A DNA stretch of 64,000 nucleotides, taken from NCBI GenBank assembly GCA_965243715.1, contig CBDEVU010000017.1, positions 62,001 to 126,000 of the forward strand, read 5' to 3'. The notes under the pieces were generated by a model. The model worked only from the letters and a program-made list of their open reading frames with translations, made no database searches and was not told where the DNA came from. Position 1 is the stretch's first letter. Every line of letters starts with the position of its first letter. This stretch comes from UBA11606 sp965243715. GTDB taxonomy: Bacteria; Actinomycetota; Acidimicrobiia; Acidimicrobiales; Aldehydirespiratoraceae. The position numbers and the translations under genes were made by a program. Shown here piece by piece: positions 27,117 through 35,952 of the stretch.

Positions 27117-28301
27117 TCAGTTCGAGTGCCGGACGAACCAGTCACAGAATTGGGTGCAAAACTGTTCGTCGGCGGAAAACGGGCCCGGTCGATAATAGCT
27201 GGACTTGGCCCCGCTAGTCATTGAGCGGCACAGACCCACATCCTCGGCGTTAGTCACTCGCCACACGTTGGCTAGGTGATCGACGTCGTAATCGACCCCT
27301 TCTTCAGCATCGGCTCGCACGATCCAACTCGAGTACAGGACACACCGCTCACCATCGAGCGGCAGCACCCAATTCGTGGCGATGTGATCAGAGGTGATGT
27401 GGATCCACGCATTCGGATTGAACCACACTGACAGCGTGCTTCCCTCGTGCTCAGCGAAGGGGCCGATTAGCTTATGACAACCGGGTTCACCGTCAAAGGT
27501 GATCGATTGGTAGCCCGCCCGCAGCGGATAGCGAGCCACTCGACAGCAGTCGTTGGGTTGAAACGCCTGTTCTTCCCACGCCAGACCGAGGGCCGTCCAG
27601 CGGGTCGCCGCCGCGCCGAGAAGTTCCTCATAGTCGTTAGACCGAGCACCGTTGAAGCTCGAAGGATCGAAAAGCTTGGTGAGACGCCGGTGGTTGGCGT
27701 GGCAGTGGCAGCACTCACGATTGTTAATCATCACGAGGAGCCAATTGGCGTCTATCACCTCACGTTGGTGGTGGGCCAATCGATAACCCGCTTCGCCCAA
27801 AGCAAACGGATCCGTGTACGGGGCGAGGATCGTGACTATCTCGTCAATGTCGACTGGGTCAGGGTCAGGGGCTAGGCAGGCGAAGACCATGCCCGCCACC
27901 TCACGGACCGAGACCTGCATCAACGAGAATCGAGCACTGGCCGCCGATCGGGCAAAGGACCGCCCCATTCCCGTGGCCGATCGAACCTTTCCGGTCTCGA
28001 GGTGGTAGGTCCACTGGTGGTTCGGGCACACGATGCTCGCCGCGCAGGCTCCGGTGTCGTCGGCTACTAGGCGAGCGCTTTGATGAGCGCACCGGTTCAC
28101 TAGGCAACGTATAACACCGTCGGAACCGTGGACCAGAAAGTACTGCTCGTCGAGCAGGTCAAATCGAAAATAGTCACGGGGTTGGGGCACATCTCCTCGG
28201 GTACCTACGAAGAACCACTTGTTGGTCAGGAGTCGATGGGTGCGATCGACATCAAAGATCATCTCAGCGGGCAACCCGAACCCCGATACGTACGCGCTCA
28301 T
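27117..28301 (-). CDS. Rieske non-heme iron oxygenase, alpha subunit (choline/carnitine/betaine monooxygenase-like)
   Basis: 394 residues. The Rieske cluster ligands are C71-x-H73 and C92-x2-H95 (NRCAHQS and CPNHQW). The catalytic domain has NNRECCHCHANHRR with H199 and H204 as likely mononuclear iron ligands; the ECxHC form is characteristic of the choline, carnitine and glycine-betaine oxygenase branch. Substrate stays uncertain. No reductase or ferredoxin gene is adjacent, so an unlinked electron donor is needed. Lies between an SCP2-like gene and a kinase gene on the same strand. Confidence 0.85.
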   Translation of the reverse strand: MSAYVSGFGLPAEMIFDVDRTHRLLTNKWFFVGTRGDVPQPRDYFRFDLLDEQYFLVHGSDGVIRCLVNRCAHQSARLVADDTGACAASIVCPNHQWTYHLETGKVRSATGMGRSFARSAASARFSLMQVSVREVAGMVFACLAPDPDPVDIDEIVTILAPYTDPFALGEAGYRLAHHQREVIDANWLLVMINNRECCHCHANHRRLTKLFDPSSFNGARSNDYEELLGAAATRWTALGLAWEEQAFQPNDCCRVARYPLRAGYQSITFDGEPGCHKLIGPFAEHEGSTLSVWFNPNAWIHITSDHIATNWVLPLDGERCVLYSSWIVRADAEEGVDYDVDHLANVWRVTNAEDVGLCRSMTSGAKSSYYRPGPFSADEQFCTQFCDWFVRHSN

Positions 28302-28313
28302 AGCGTTATCAAA

Positions 28314-30167
28314 TCAGCTGCTGAGACTGGTGGCAATGATAATCTTGGTGCCGAGCGGATGAATTTCTCCCGCGGGGGGATCGGTGGCTAGTACCGGCAA
28401 GTTAGGGGACCCCTGCACCGCCGTCACGATGAACCCAGCCCCTTCCAAAGTAGCCGTGGCCTCATCGACTTTGAATCCAATAACCGCGGGCACTTCTCGT
28501 GGCTCAGGACCGTCGGAGATCACGACCGCAACTTCGCTGTCAGGCGCCACGACAGCACCGGATAAGGGATCGAACCGGATAACCGCACCCTCTGGAACGG
28601 TGTCGGAGAATTCGCGACTCTCAACCGGGATGAGACGCAGTTCGAGTAGTAGCGGACCCGCTTCGGCCGGTGATCCCGAGACCGGCACGACGGGAATGGT
28701 ACGGTCCGCGGCGCCCGCCGAGACCAACAAGTCGACAACCTGGCCGGGTTCGAGTTCCTGCGCACTATCCGGACCGACCGCGGCAATGACCAGTCCGGCC
28801 GCGATGACCTCGTCCTCTTGTTCGATCAACTCGCCCACAATCAAGGCGAGAGATTCGAGTCGGTCCCGCGCATCGGTGACAGTGAGGCCGACTACTTCCG
28901 GCACCACAACGAGCGGTTCGCCGAGTGAAATCTGCAACGTCAAGGTCTCGTCCGCCCCGAGCGCGGTCCCTGCCACGGGCTCACTTCTGACTACCTGATC
29001 TCGCTCGGTACCGGGTTCACGCACATCGTGGAGGGCAAGTTCCCACCCAAATTCGCCTAGTTCCGCCAGTGCGTCGCCCAGCGACATCCCGACAACGTCA
29101 GGAATCGCCGCGGTCTCGGCTTGGCGGCTCTGCCAGCCGGTGATCCCCGCGGCCACCGCCACCGCCAAAATGGCCACCAGAAGCACTGCCCAGGGTCCGC
29201 GGTGGACTGGGGCGGTTTCCTCCACCGGAACCGGACGGGCAGCCGGTAGCTGAACTGTGGGAAAGCGTCCGTGGACAGTGCGATCGGCACTCCCGTCAAC
29301 CAGCACCGACGCCCCCACGAGCAGCAACGGGGTGGGCCGGGGCAAATCCTCGGCGCTCGACATCAGAGATGCGGCCAACTCCCCCGCCGACATGCGTTGT
29401 TTCGGATCGAGGACGCCGGCCCGCCGCAGGACGCTTTGCAGCGGACCCAGAGCCGGATGCGGCTCAAACGGCGTTTCGGCCCGCGCCATGAGCGTCCCGA
29501 CAACGCTGTCGGTGGGGAACGGCAGCTCACCGCTGACCGCTTCGTTGATGACCAGCGCGAGGGCGTAGACATCAGCCGCGGGTCCAACTCGTTCCCCGCG
29601 GGCTTGCTCCGGGGCGGCGTAGCGGGCGGTGCCGACCAGCGAACTTTCCTCCTCCGTCCAGCCCGCTTCGGCGATGGCCCGCGCGAGTCCGAAATCGGCA
29701 ATACGTAGCCGTCCCGATTCGTCGAAGAGCAGGTTCGCCGGTTTGATGTCGCGGTGGATGAGTTGCTTACCGTGGGCGTAGTCGAGGCCCCGGGCGGCTT
29801 CAAGACCGACCAACAGCGCCTGGGAGGAATCGAGTCTATGTCCCTCGCTGAGCATGGAGCGCAGGCTGCCTCCGGCCAGATACTCGGTAACGAGATAAGC
29901 AACGTCGTCGTTACCCCAGTCGTACACCCCAAGAACGTGAGGATTGTTCAGCGCGGCCGCCGATTGCGCCTCCTGGCGAAACCGACTTAAAAACGCCGAA
30001 TCGGCGGCCAGTCCCGCATGAAGCACCTTGACCGCCACACGCCGCCGCAAGGTAATATCGTCAGCCAGATAGACGCGCGCCGACGCCCCGCTGCCAATGA
30101 GAGCCAGCAAACGAAAGCGGCCGCCGAGAACCCGGCCGACCTCAGCGTCAAGCGGCGCGGTCGTCAT
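28314..30167 (-). CDS. Serine/threonine protein kinase with PASTA domains (PknB-like)
   Basis: 617 residues from ATG 30167 (MTTAPLDAEVGRVLGGRFRLL). Kinase domain about 15-275: glycine loop LIGSGASARVY, VAVKVL lysine, catalytic HRDIKPANLLF, DFGLA, and AAPEQA. A juxtamembrane linker leads to one membrane helix near 325-347 (WAVLLVAILAVAVAAGITG). Outside the cell are about four PASTA repeats starting IPDVVGMSLGDAL, VPEVVGLTVTDAR, IPVVPVSGSPAEA and VPAVIGFKVDEAT. PASTA kinases sense cell-wall precursors and control division and wall synthesis. The third repeat is degenerate. Confidence 0.93.
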   Translation of the reverse strand: MTTAPLDAEVGRVLGGRFRLLALIGSGASARVYLADDITLRRRVAVKVLHAGLAADSAFLSRFRQEAQSAAALNNPHVLGVYDWGNDDVAYLVTEYLAGGSLRSMLSEGHRLDSSQALLVGLEAARGLDYAHGKQLIHRDIKPANLLFDESGRLRIADFGLARAIAEAGWTEEESSLVGTARYAAPEQARGERVGPAADVYALALVINEAVSGELPFPTDSVVGTLMARAETPFEPHPALGPLQSVLRRAGVLDPKQRMSAGELAASLMSSAEDLPRPTPLLLVGASVLVDGSADRTVHGRFPTVQLPAARPVPVEETAPVHRGPWAVLLVAILAVAVAAGITGWQSRQAETAAIPDVVGMSLGDALAELGEFGWELALHDVREPGTERDQVVRSEPVAGTALGADETLTLQISLGEPLVVVPEVVGLTVTDARDRLESLALIVGELIEQEDEVIAAGLVIAAVGPDSAQELEPGQVVDLLVSAGAADRTIPVVPVSGSPAEAGPLLLELRLIPVESREFSDTVPEGAVIRFDPLSGAVVAPDSEVAVVISDGPEPREVPAVIGFKVDEATATLEGAGFIVTAVQGSPNLPVLATDPPAGEIHPLGTKIIIATSLSS

Positions 30168-30226
30168 AGCTCTAACGTAATCGCCTCGGCGCTGGATTGT
30201 GGTAATCCATGGGGCACAATGGGAAC

Positions 30227-30655
30227 GTGCCACGCCGTCAGAAACTTATTTTCGCCACCATGGTCGCCGCGGGTATTGGTTTCTTTGTCGTCGCGGGCCT
30301 CATCGGCAACGGCGGCGACGACGACACTTCGGTTCTCAACAATCCCGCGATCGACAACCTGATCCCCGGCCGGGGAGACGAAGTACTCCAGCAACAATCC
30401 GTCGGCATCGACCTTGCGCCCAAATATCGACTCGTTAGCCTGACCATCTCGCCCGACGCCCGCTGCACGCGACCCGTCGACGTTACCGGCGAAACTCGCT
30501 ACGTCGAGGGGCTCCAGCAATACATCTTTACCCCTGGCGCGGGTCGCCTCGTCGAAGCTCTCAGCGCCGACTTCAACTGCGCCCGAGCGGTGTTCGAAGA
30601 AATCTCGCAACCCGGGCAGGTCAAAGAGATCGAATGGGCGTTCACCGTGAACTAA
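30227..30655 (+). CDS. Secreted or membrane-anchored protein of unknown function
   Basis: 142 residues from GTG 30227; ATG 30209 in frame is an alternative. N-terminal basic MPRRQK then a hydrophobic segment (LIFATMVAAGIGFFVVAGLIG) make a signal anchor, followed by an acidic GDDD linker and a ~100-residue domain with two Cys (DARCTRPV and DFNCARAV), likely a disulfide. I do not recognise the family. It diverges from the PASTA kinase (59-nt gap) and converges on ligA. Confidence 0.7.
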   Translation: MPRRQKLIFATMVAAGIGFFVVAGLIGNGGDDDTSVLNNPAIDNLIPGRGDEVLQQQSVGIDLAPKYRLVSLTISPDARCTRPVDVTGETRYVEGLQQYIFTPGAGRLVEALSADFNCARAVFEEISQPGQVKEIEWAFTVN

Positions 30656-32736
30656 CCGGACCCCGAAGCCCTCCCGGGTAGGGGGATTTTCGGCAATTCC
30701 CCCGTTTCGAGCAGGATGAGGAAGCTTGCTTCGTCGAGAATCGGTACGCCAGACTGCTCGGCTTTCGTGACCTTCGAGGGACTCGGTGCGGCCCCGATTA
30801 CGAGGGCAAACGTATTCGTCGACACACTGCTGGTTACCTTCGCGCCCCGTTCGACAAGGGCGTTCTTGGCCGTGGCGCGGCTAAAGTTCGCCAGCGTTCC
30901 GGTCACCACAATCATGTGATCGGCTAGGGCTTGTTCTTGGCCATAGTCGGCTTGGGCGGCCTCCATGGTGAGCCCCGCGTCGGCCAAGCCACGGATGAGC
31001 TTACGGGCTCGGTCGGTCGCGAACCAGCCGTGGACCGACTCGGCAATCACCGAACCGAAGCCATCAACCGCGGCAATGTCGTCGACTGATGCGGCCATGA
31101 TGGCGTCCATCGAACCAAACGCGGCCGCCAGAGTATCGCCGTTGACCGTGCCGATCTCGGGGATGCTGAGGCCAAACAGCAAATTGCCCAGCGATCTTGC
31201 CGTGGAGGTCGCGATGGCCGTCCGCAGGTTGTCGACCGACTTCTCGCCAAACCCGCTGAGTTTCAGGATCTTGTCGAAGGCTAGGGTATAGATCCCAGCT
31301 ACATCGTCAAGCAAACCCAGGCCAACGAAGCGGTCAACGTTTTTCTCGCCGAGGTGAGCAATGTCCATAGCCCCGCGACTAGCGAAATGCTCGATTCGGC
31401 CCCGAATCTGGCGGGGGCACAAGAAGTTGACGCAATGAGTGGCCGCCTGAACCTCACCTCGCTGTAACGGCTCACCACACTGGGGGCAGTTGGTCGGAAA
31501 CAGCCACGGTTTCGACCCCGGATCTCGGTGGGCGAGAACCGGTCCCACCACCTCAGGAATCACGTCGCCCGCCCGACGCACGATCACCGTGTCGCCGGGG
31601 CGAACATCTTTCGCGGCGACCTGATCCTGGTTGTGCAGCGTGGCGGTGGCGACGGTAACCCCCCCAACGAACACCGGCTCTAAGTGGGCAAAAGGGGTCG
31701 CCCGACCGGACGGGCCGATCGACACCTCGATATCAAGCAGGATGCTCGTGCGCTGTTCGGGAGGAAACTTGTAGGCAATCGCCCACCGGGGCGCTTTGGC
31801 ATCAGCGCCCAGTTCTGCTTGAAGGCCCAAGTCGTCGACCTTTATCACCACCCCATCGCACTCGTAATCGAGGTCATGGCGCAGCGTCTGCAACTCGGCG
31901 ATACGGCTCTCCACCGCCTCGATGGTCTCGAAACCGAGGGCGTGTTCGTTGACTGGAAACCCGAGGCTTCCGAGCCACGCCAGTCCCTCGGTGTGCGAGC
32001 CGAGTTCCGGACCGCCTTCGATCAAGCCAATCTGGTAGCAAAAGAACGAGAGGTCCCGCTGGGCTGTCTTGGTGGCATCGATTTGGCGCAACGAACCGGC
32101 CGCTGTGTTGCGCGGGTTCACGAAAAGTTCAGGTGCTCTACCGCTGGCTTCGGCCTCCTCGATCTGACGCTGATTAAGCGCCGCGAAACTAGATAGCCGC
32201 ATGTAGACCTCGCCGCGAACCTCCAAGACGGTTGGGGCACCATCGCCGAGGCGATGTGGAATATCGCCAATAGTTAGTACGTTGTGGGTTACCCCCTCGC
32301 CGACCTTGCCGTCGCCACGGGTAGCTCCCTGAACCAGTTGACCGTTCTCGTAGCGAAGCGATATCGCCAACCCGTCGAACTTAAACTCCACCGCGAAGCG
32401 AGGTACTTCTCGACCCGCCAAGCCACGCCCCACCCGCTCGTTCCAGCCTCGAAGTTCGTCGATATCGAAGGCGTTATGCAGCGACATCATGGCCACGGTG
32501 TGCTCAACGGGAGCGAAGGCTTCGCTGGCCTCCCCGCCCACTCGTTGGGTCGGCGAGTCAACGGTAAGCAACTCTGGGTGCGCATGTTCCAGCGCCGCAA
32601 GATCACGTAGGAGACAGTCGTACTCGGCGTCGGAAATCTCGGGGGTGTCGTGGTCGTAATAGGCGCGTGCGTGGTGATCGATTTCAGCCCGAAGTTCAAC
32701 GACTCGGATGGCGGGATCAGGAGCGTCGTCGGCCAT
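30652..32736 (-). CDS. ligA: NAD-dependent DNA ligase
   Basis: 694 residues from ATG 32736 (MADDAPDPAIRVVELRAEID); the open frame goes further but overlaps the divergent gene. The adenylation lysine is in EFKFDGLAISL; Ia-domain Tyr pattern YYDHDTPEISDAEYD at the N-terminus; OB fold; four-Cys zinc finger (CPQCGEPL ... CVNFLCPRQ); helix-hairpin-helix region about 500-590; C-terminal BRCT (about 610-690). Essential nick-sealing ligase of replication and repair. Length is normal. Confidence 0.96.
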   Translation of the reverse strand: MADDAPDPAIRVVELRAEIDHHARAYYDHDTPEISDAEYDCLLRDLAALEHAHPELLTVDSPTQRVGGEASEAFAPVEHTVAMMSLHNAFDIDELRGWNERVGRGLAGREVPRFAVEFKFDGLAISLRYENGQLVQGATRGDGKVGEGVTHNVLTIGDIPHRLGDGAPTVLEVRGEVYMRLSSFAALNQRQIEEAEASGRAPELFVNPRNTAAGSLRQIDATKTAQRDLSFFCYQIGLIEGGPELGSHTEGLAWLGSLGFPVNEHALGFETIEAVESRIAELQTLRHDLDYECDGVVIKVDDLGLQAELGADAKAPRWAIAYKFPPEQRTSILLDIEVSIGPSGRATPFAHLEPVFVGGVTVATATLHNQDQVAAKDVRPGDTVIVRRAGDVIPEVVGPVLAHRDPGSKPWLFPTNCPQCGEPLQRGEVQAATHCVNFLCPRQIRGRIEHFASRGAMDIAHLGEKNVDRFVGLGLLDDVAGIYTLAFDKILKLSGFGEKSVDNLRTAIATSTARSLGNLLFGLSIPEIGTVNGDTLAAAFGSMDAIMAASVDDIAAVDGFGSVIAESVHGWFATDRARKLIRGLADAGLTMEAAQADYGQEQALADHMIVVTGTLANFSRATAKNALVERGAKVTSSVSTNTFALVIGAAPSPSKVTKAEQSGVPILDEASFLILLETGELPKIPLPGRASGSG

Positions 32737-32780
32737 TAATGTCGAGGATACATCCCGCGGGCGGGGATAGATTGAGTGGC

Positions 32781-33668
32781 GTGGTCGAATTGATTCGGAC
32801 GCCCCGACAGCGTCTAACCTTGCTCCTGGGCCTGCTTTGGGTGGCCCAACCATTCACCACCGGTGCCCTGCTCAGCGACGCACTCGAGACCGCTCAGTCC
32901 TCCTTTCGCACGCCGGTATCGATCGCCTTATGGGTGGGATGGCTCGTTGTTTTGTTAGCCATTAACGTTCCCCGGCCGGTCACGCTCACCATCACGCGTG
33001 TGGGACTCTCCGGCGGATTGCTTTATGCGGCCTGGGGTGGGATCGAATCCGACCATACGGTACTTGCCGTGGTCGGCGTGGTCGCCGCCGGCGCGGCGTT
33101 GACCGTTGGCCTCCTGCCCGCCATCGGCGACCGCTTCGCCGATGGGGTGAGCTACGGCGACGAGCAGCGTTTCCTGCTCCGTCCGCCCGGGGTTGTCGTT
33201 TTGGCCCTCATTACCCCGACCACGATCCTCGTCATCGCGGGGAGCACCGCGGGACCCCTGCTTCTACTCAACCAACAGTGGGTGAGGGGCGCGGTTGCCT
33301 TGGTCATCGGGGGGCTCGTCGCGTGGCGCGGGATCAATGCGCTCCACGCCCTGACCGGTCGCTTTTTGGTTTTCGTGCCTAACGGACTTGTGCTCCACGA
33401 TCGCAGCACGTTGGCCGAACCGGTTCTGCTCGTTAGCCGCGAAATAGCTGCGCTTGGTCCGGCTCGGGCTGACACCGCGGCGACCGACCTTACCTCTCAG
33501 TCCCTGGGCCTCGCCCTAGAGATCCGCTTAGACACCCCGATCACCCTCCCGCTGGTGACCGGCCGCCAGCAAGCCGAGGAACAAACCATTGCGGCCCTTT
33601 TGGTGGCCCCCAGCAGGCCAACCGCGGTGCTAGAGACCGCCGTCGCTCGGGGCCTCACCATCGCCTGA
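32781..33668 (+). CDS. Multi-spanning membrane protein of unknown function
   Basis: 295 residues from GTG 32781 (MVELIRTPRQRLTLLLGLLW); the frame extends upstream over ligA but that part is shadow. About seven membrane helices fill residues 15-205; the C-terminal ~90 residues are soluble, with a PH-like strand pattern (LVFVPNGLVLHDRSTL...). I do not recognise the family. It diverges from ligA, 44 nt apart. Confidence 0.7.
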   Translation: MVELIRTPRQRLTLLLGLLWVAQPFTTGALLSDALETAQSSFRTPVSIALWVGWLVVLLAINVPRPVTLTITRVGLSGGLLYAAWGGIESDHTVLAVVGVVAAGAALTVGLLPAIGDRFADGVSYGDEQRFLLRPPGVVVLALITPTTILVIAGSTAGPLLLLNQQWVRGAVALVIGGLVAWRGINALHALTGRFLVFVPNGLVLHDRSTLAEPVLLVSREIAALGPARADTAATDLTSQSLGLALEIRLDTPITLPLVTGRQQAEEQTIAALLVAPSRPTAVLETAVARGLTIA

Positions 33669-33700
33669 CCATCGGCTTACCATCGGCTTACCATCGGCTT
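33668..33700. repeat. Three perfect 11-bp tandem repeats between convergent genes
   Basis: accatcggctt is repeated three times without change in the 45-nt gap between the membrane-protein gene and mnmA. It shows no dyad symmetry, so it is not an obvious terminator; probably a small slippage-derived repeat. Confidence 0.85.
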
Positions 33701-33713
33701 ACCGCTCGCGCCA

Positions 33714-34784
33714 TCAGCCGATCGGACGGCCCGCGATGCCGCCCCCAACCACTATCTCGCCGCTAAAGCCAACTACGCTTTGGCCCGCGGCAATCCGCCG
33801 ATGGGGGTCCGCCCACGTCACCCGCCCCGATTCAGCTCTGCCCACTTCAGCCGTGCTCACTTCAACCCTGCCCACAACCGGCTGACCGTGGGCGGAGCAC
33901 TGAAGCAGCAGGGGGCCCTCGACGGGTTCACCGACCCAAGTCCACGATTCGAGCGGCGTATGTCCGGTGTGGAGATCGGTTTTGGTCCCCACGGTCACCG
34001 TGGCGGAAGCCGCATCAACGTCGACGACGTACTTGGGGTCGGTACCGCCGGCCAACCCCAGCCCTTTGCGTTGACCAATCGTGACCAACTCGATTGACTC
34101 GACGGCGCCAACTACGGTGCCGTCTCGCTCAACCACCGTCGCGGCCTGTAGCTGAATCCGGCGATCGAGAAACGCTTGGCGACCGTGCTGGTTGGTGATA
34201 AAGCACACGTCTTGGCTTTCGGGCTTGGCCGCTGTGCGCAAACCAAGTTCGGTCGCGATCCGGCGCACATCGGCTTTAGTCAACTCGCCCACCGGCAGCA
34301 ACAGTCGCTTGAGCACCGCGGCGGAGATGACGTGCAGAACGTAGGCTTGGTCCTTAGCTGGATCGTTGCCCCGAGCGAGACGGGGACCTGCGGGGGTCTC
34401 GACGACGCGGGCGTGATGCCCAGTGGCGAGTTTATCGAATCCGAGGGCGTCGGCGCGGCGGACTAGCCGGTCAAACTTAAGATGACGGTTGCATTCGATA
34501 CACGGATTCGGCGTGCGGCCCGCTGCATGGTCGGCCACGTAAGGGGCAACCACGTCACGTTCGAAGTCATCTCCGAAATTGAAGACGTGATGCTCGATAC
34601 CGAGCCGGTCGGCCACCCGACGGGCATCGTCAACATCGCTCACCGCGCAACAGCCGGTATCGCTCGGGCCTCCCCAGAGCTTCATGGTGACCCCGACCAC
34701 GTCGTAACCCGCGTCGATCAGCCTGGCAGCGGCGACCGATGAGTCAACACCGCCCGACATGGCAACCATGACCGGACCGGTCAT
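33714..34784 (-). CDS. mnmA: tRNA-specific 2-thiouridylase
   Basis: 356 residues. MnmA adenylates and thiolates U34 of Lys, Glu and Gln tRNAs. PP-loop SGGVDSSVAA at residue 9; catalytic Cys in GRTPNPCIECNRHLKF and the partner Cys in ESQDVCFITNQHGRQAFL; C-terminal beta-barrels follow. The ATG overlaps the stop of the upstream cysteine desulfurase (TGATG), so the sulfur donor and the thiolase are coupled. Confidence 0.95.
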   Translation of the reverse strand: MTGPVMVAMSGGVDSSVAAARLIDAGYDVVGVTMKLWGGPSDTGCCAVSDVDDARRVADRLGIEHHVFNFGDDFERDVVAPYVADHAAGRTPNPCIECNRHLKFDRLVRRADALGFDKLATGHHARVVETPAGPRLARGNDPAKDQAYVLHVISAAVLKRLLLPVGELTKADVRRIATELGLRTAAKPESQDVCFITNQHGRQAFLDRRIQLQAATVVERDGTVVGAVESIELVTIGQRKGLGLAGGTDPKYVVDVDAASATVTVGTKTDLHTGHTPLESWTWVGEPVEGPLLLQCSAHGQPVVGRVEVSTAEVGRAESGRVTWADPHRRIAAGQSVVGFSGEIVVGGGIAGRPIG

Positions 34785-35941
34785 CAGCCGCCTCCGTGGT
34801 CGAGGAGTTGGCGTACCGCGGCCGGGATGATGGCTAGAGCTCGGTCGATGTCGTCCTCGGTGCTTGTATGGCCAAGCGACAAGCGGAGCGAACCTTGGGC
34901 GATCTGGCGATCAATTCCCATCGACGCCAATACGTGCGACGGGTCTTGCGCCCCGCTCGAACACGACGAAGCGGCTGATGCTCTAAGCCCCTGTGCGTCG
35001 AGGAGAAACAGGAGCGCTTCGGCCTCAACACCGTGCAGCATTACGTGACCGATCCCGGCGACGACCGGCGCATCCGGTTCTGTCAACACGGTTGGTTCAG
35101 CAATCGTTGCGAGTTGGTCCACAAGGCCCGCCATAAGGCGATCACGCAAGCCAGCGAGGCGATTAACCTCGTCGACTCGTGTCGCAACGGTGACCGTAGC
35201 GGCTGCCGCGAAGGCCGCAGCCCCCGCGACATCGGGCGTCCCGGCGCGACGGCCCCGCTCTTGTCCCCCACCGAGGAGCAGCGGATCAAGCACTACCCCG
35301 GCCCGCACGAACAGCGCCCCCGTGCCGACCGGGCCGCCAATCTTGTGACCGGTGATCGAAACCAAGTCCACCTCGGCGGCCGCATCGGCCAGATCAATCC
35401 AGCGCAGAGCCTGCACGGCGTCGGTATGGGTCACCGCGCCAGGCGCGCACTCTCGCACTACCGCTGCCAGCGCCGCGAGGTCGTTGATAGCGCCGGTTTC
35501 GTTGTTCACCGCCATGATCGAGACGATCGACACATCGTTGGCTTCGCTCAGAACCTCACGCAATCGTTCCGGCGCCACCCGACCGTCGCGTTCGAGACCA
35601 ACGGTCAAACCGCCCGCGTGTACTACCGGCTCAAGGACCGCGTGGTGTTCGCCCGCGCTGCACACCGCGATCCCGCGCCGTTGGGCGAGCACGCCTCGAA
35701 CCGCCAAATTGTCGGCTTCGCTGCCGCCGCTCGTAAAAACAACTTCGGCCGGTGCGCGCAGAAGCGTTTCGGCGAGCAGGTCACGGGCATCGTCGAGGGC
35801 TCGACGGGCCGCTCGAGCCGCACGGTGAGCCCCAGTCGGATTGGCGTGGTGGACGTCGGACGCGGCTAGCCAGGCGGCACGTGCCTCGGGACGCAGCGGT
35901 GTGCTGGCCGCGTGGTCTAAATAAATCTCCTCGCCGTCCAT
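34784..35941 (-). CDS. Cysteine desulfurase (IscS/NifS family)
   Basis: 385 residues, PLP-dependent, mobilises sulfur from cysteine as a persulfide. N-terminus IYLDHAASTPLRPEA; PLP lysine in SITGHKIGGPVGTGAL; catalytic Cys on the loop SASSCSSGAQDPSHVL. Coupling to mnmA points to tRNA thiolation as its main task; the Nfu-type scaffold at 38541 could be a second client. Divergent from the trehalose gene, only 11 nt apart. Confidence 0.93.
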   Translation of the reverse strand: MDGEEIYLDHAASTPLRPEARAAWLAASDVHHANPTGAHRAARAARRALDDARDLLAETLLRAPAEVVFTSGGSEADNLAVRGVLAQRRGIAVCSAGEHHAVLEPVVHAGGLTVGLERDGRVAPERLREVLSEANDVSIVSIMAVNNETGAINDLAALAAVVRECAPGAVTHTDAVQALRWIDLADAAAEVDLVSITGHKIGGPVGTGALFVRAGVVLDPLLLGGGQERGRRAGTPDVAGAAAFAAAATVTVATRVDEVNRLAGLRDRLMAGLVDQLATIAEPTVLTEPDAPVVAGIGHVMLHGVEAEALLFLLDAQGLRASAASSCSSGAQDPSHVLASMGIDRQIAQGSLRLSLGHTSTEDDIDRALAIIPAAVRQLLDHGGG

Positions 35942-35952
35942 ACCTTCAGCCT

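Noticed and set aside
33668..33700. Possible CRISPR or terminator from three 11-bp repeats
   Set aside because: The repeats are contiguous with no spacers and have no dyad symmetry, so neither a CRISPR array nor a hairpin terminator is supported.
35752..35952. N-terminal extension of the trehalose fusion protein
   Set aside because: It is Arg-rich antisense of the cysteine desulfurase gene; ATG 35953 gives a normal OtsB N-terminus.
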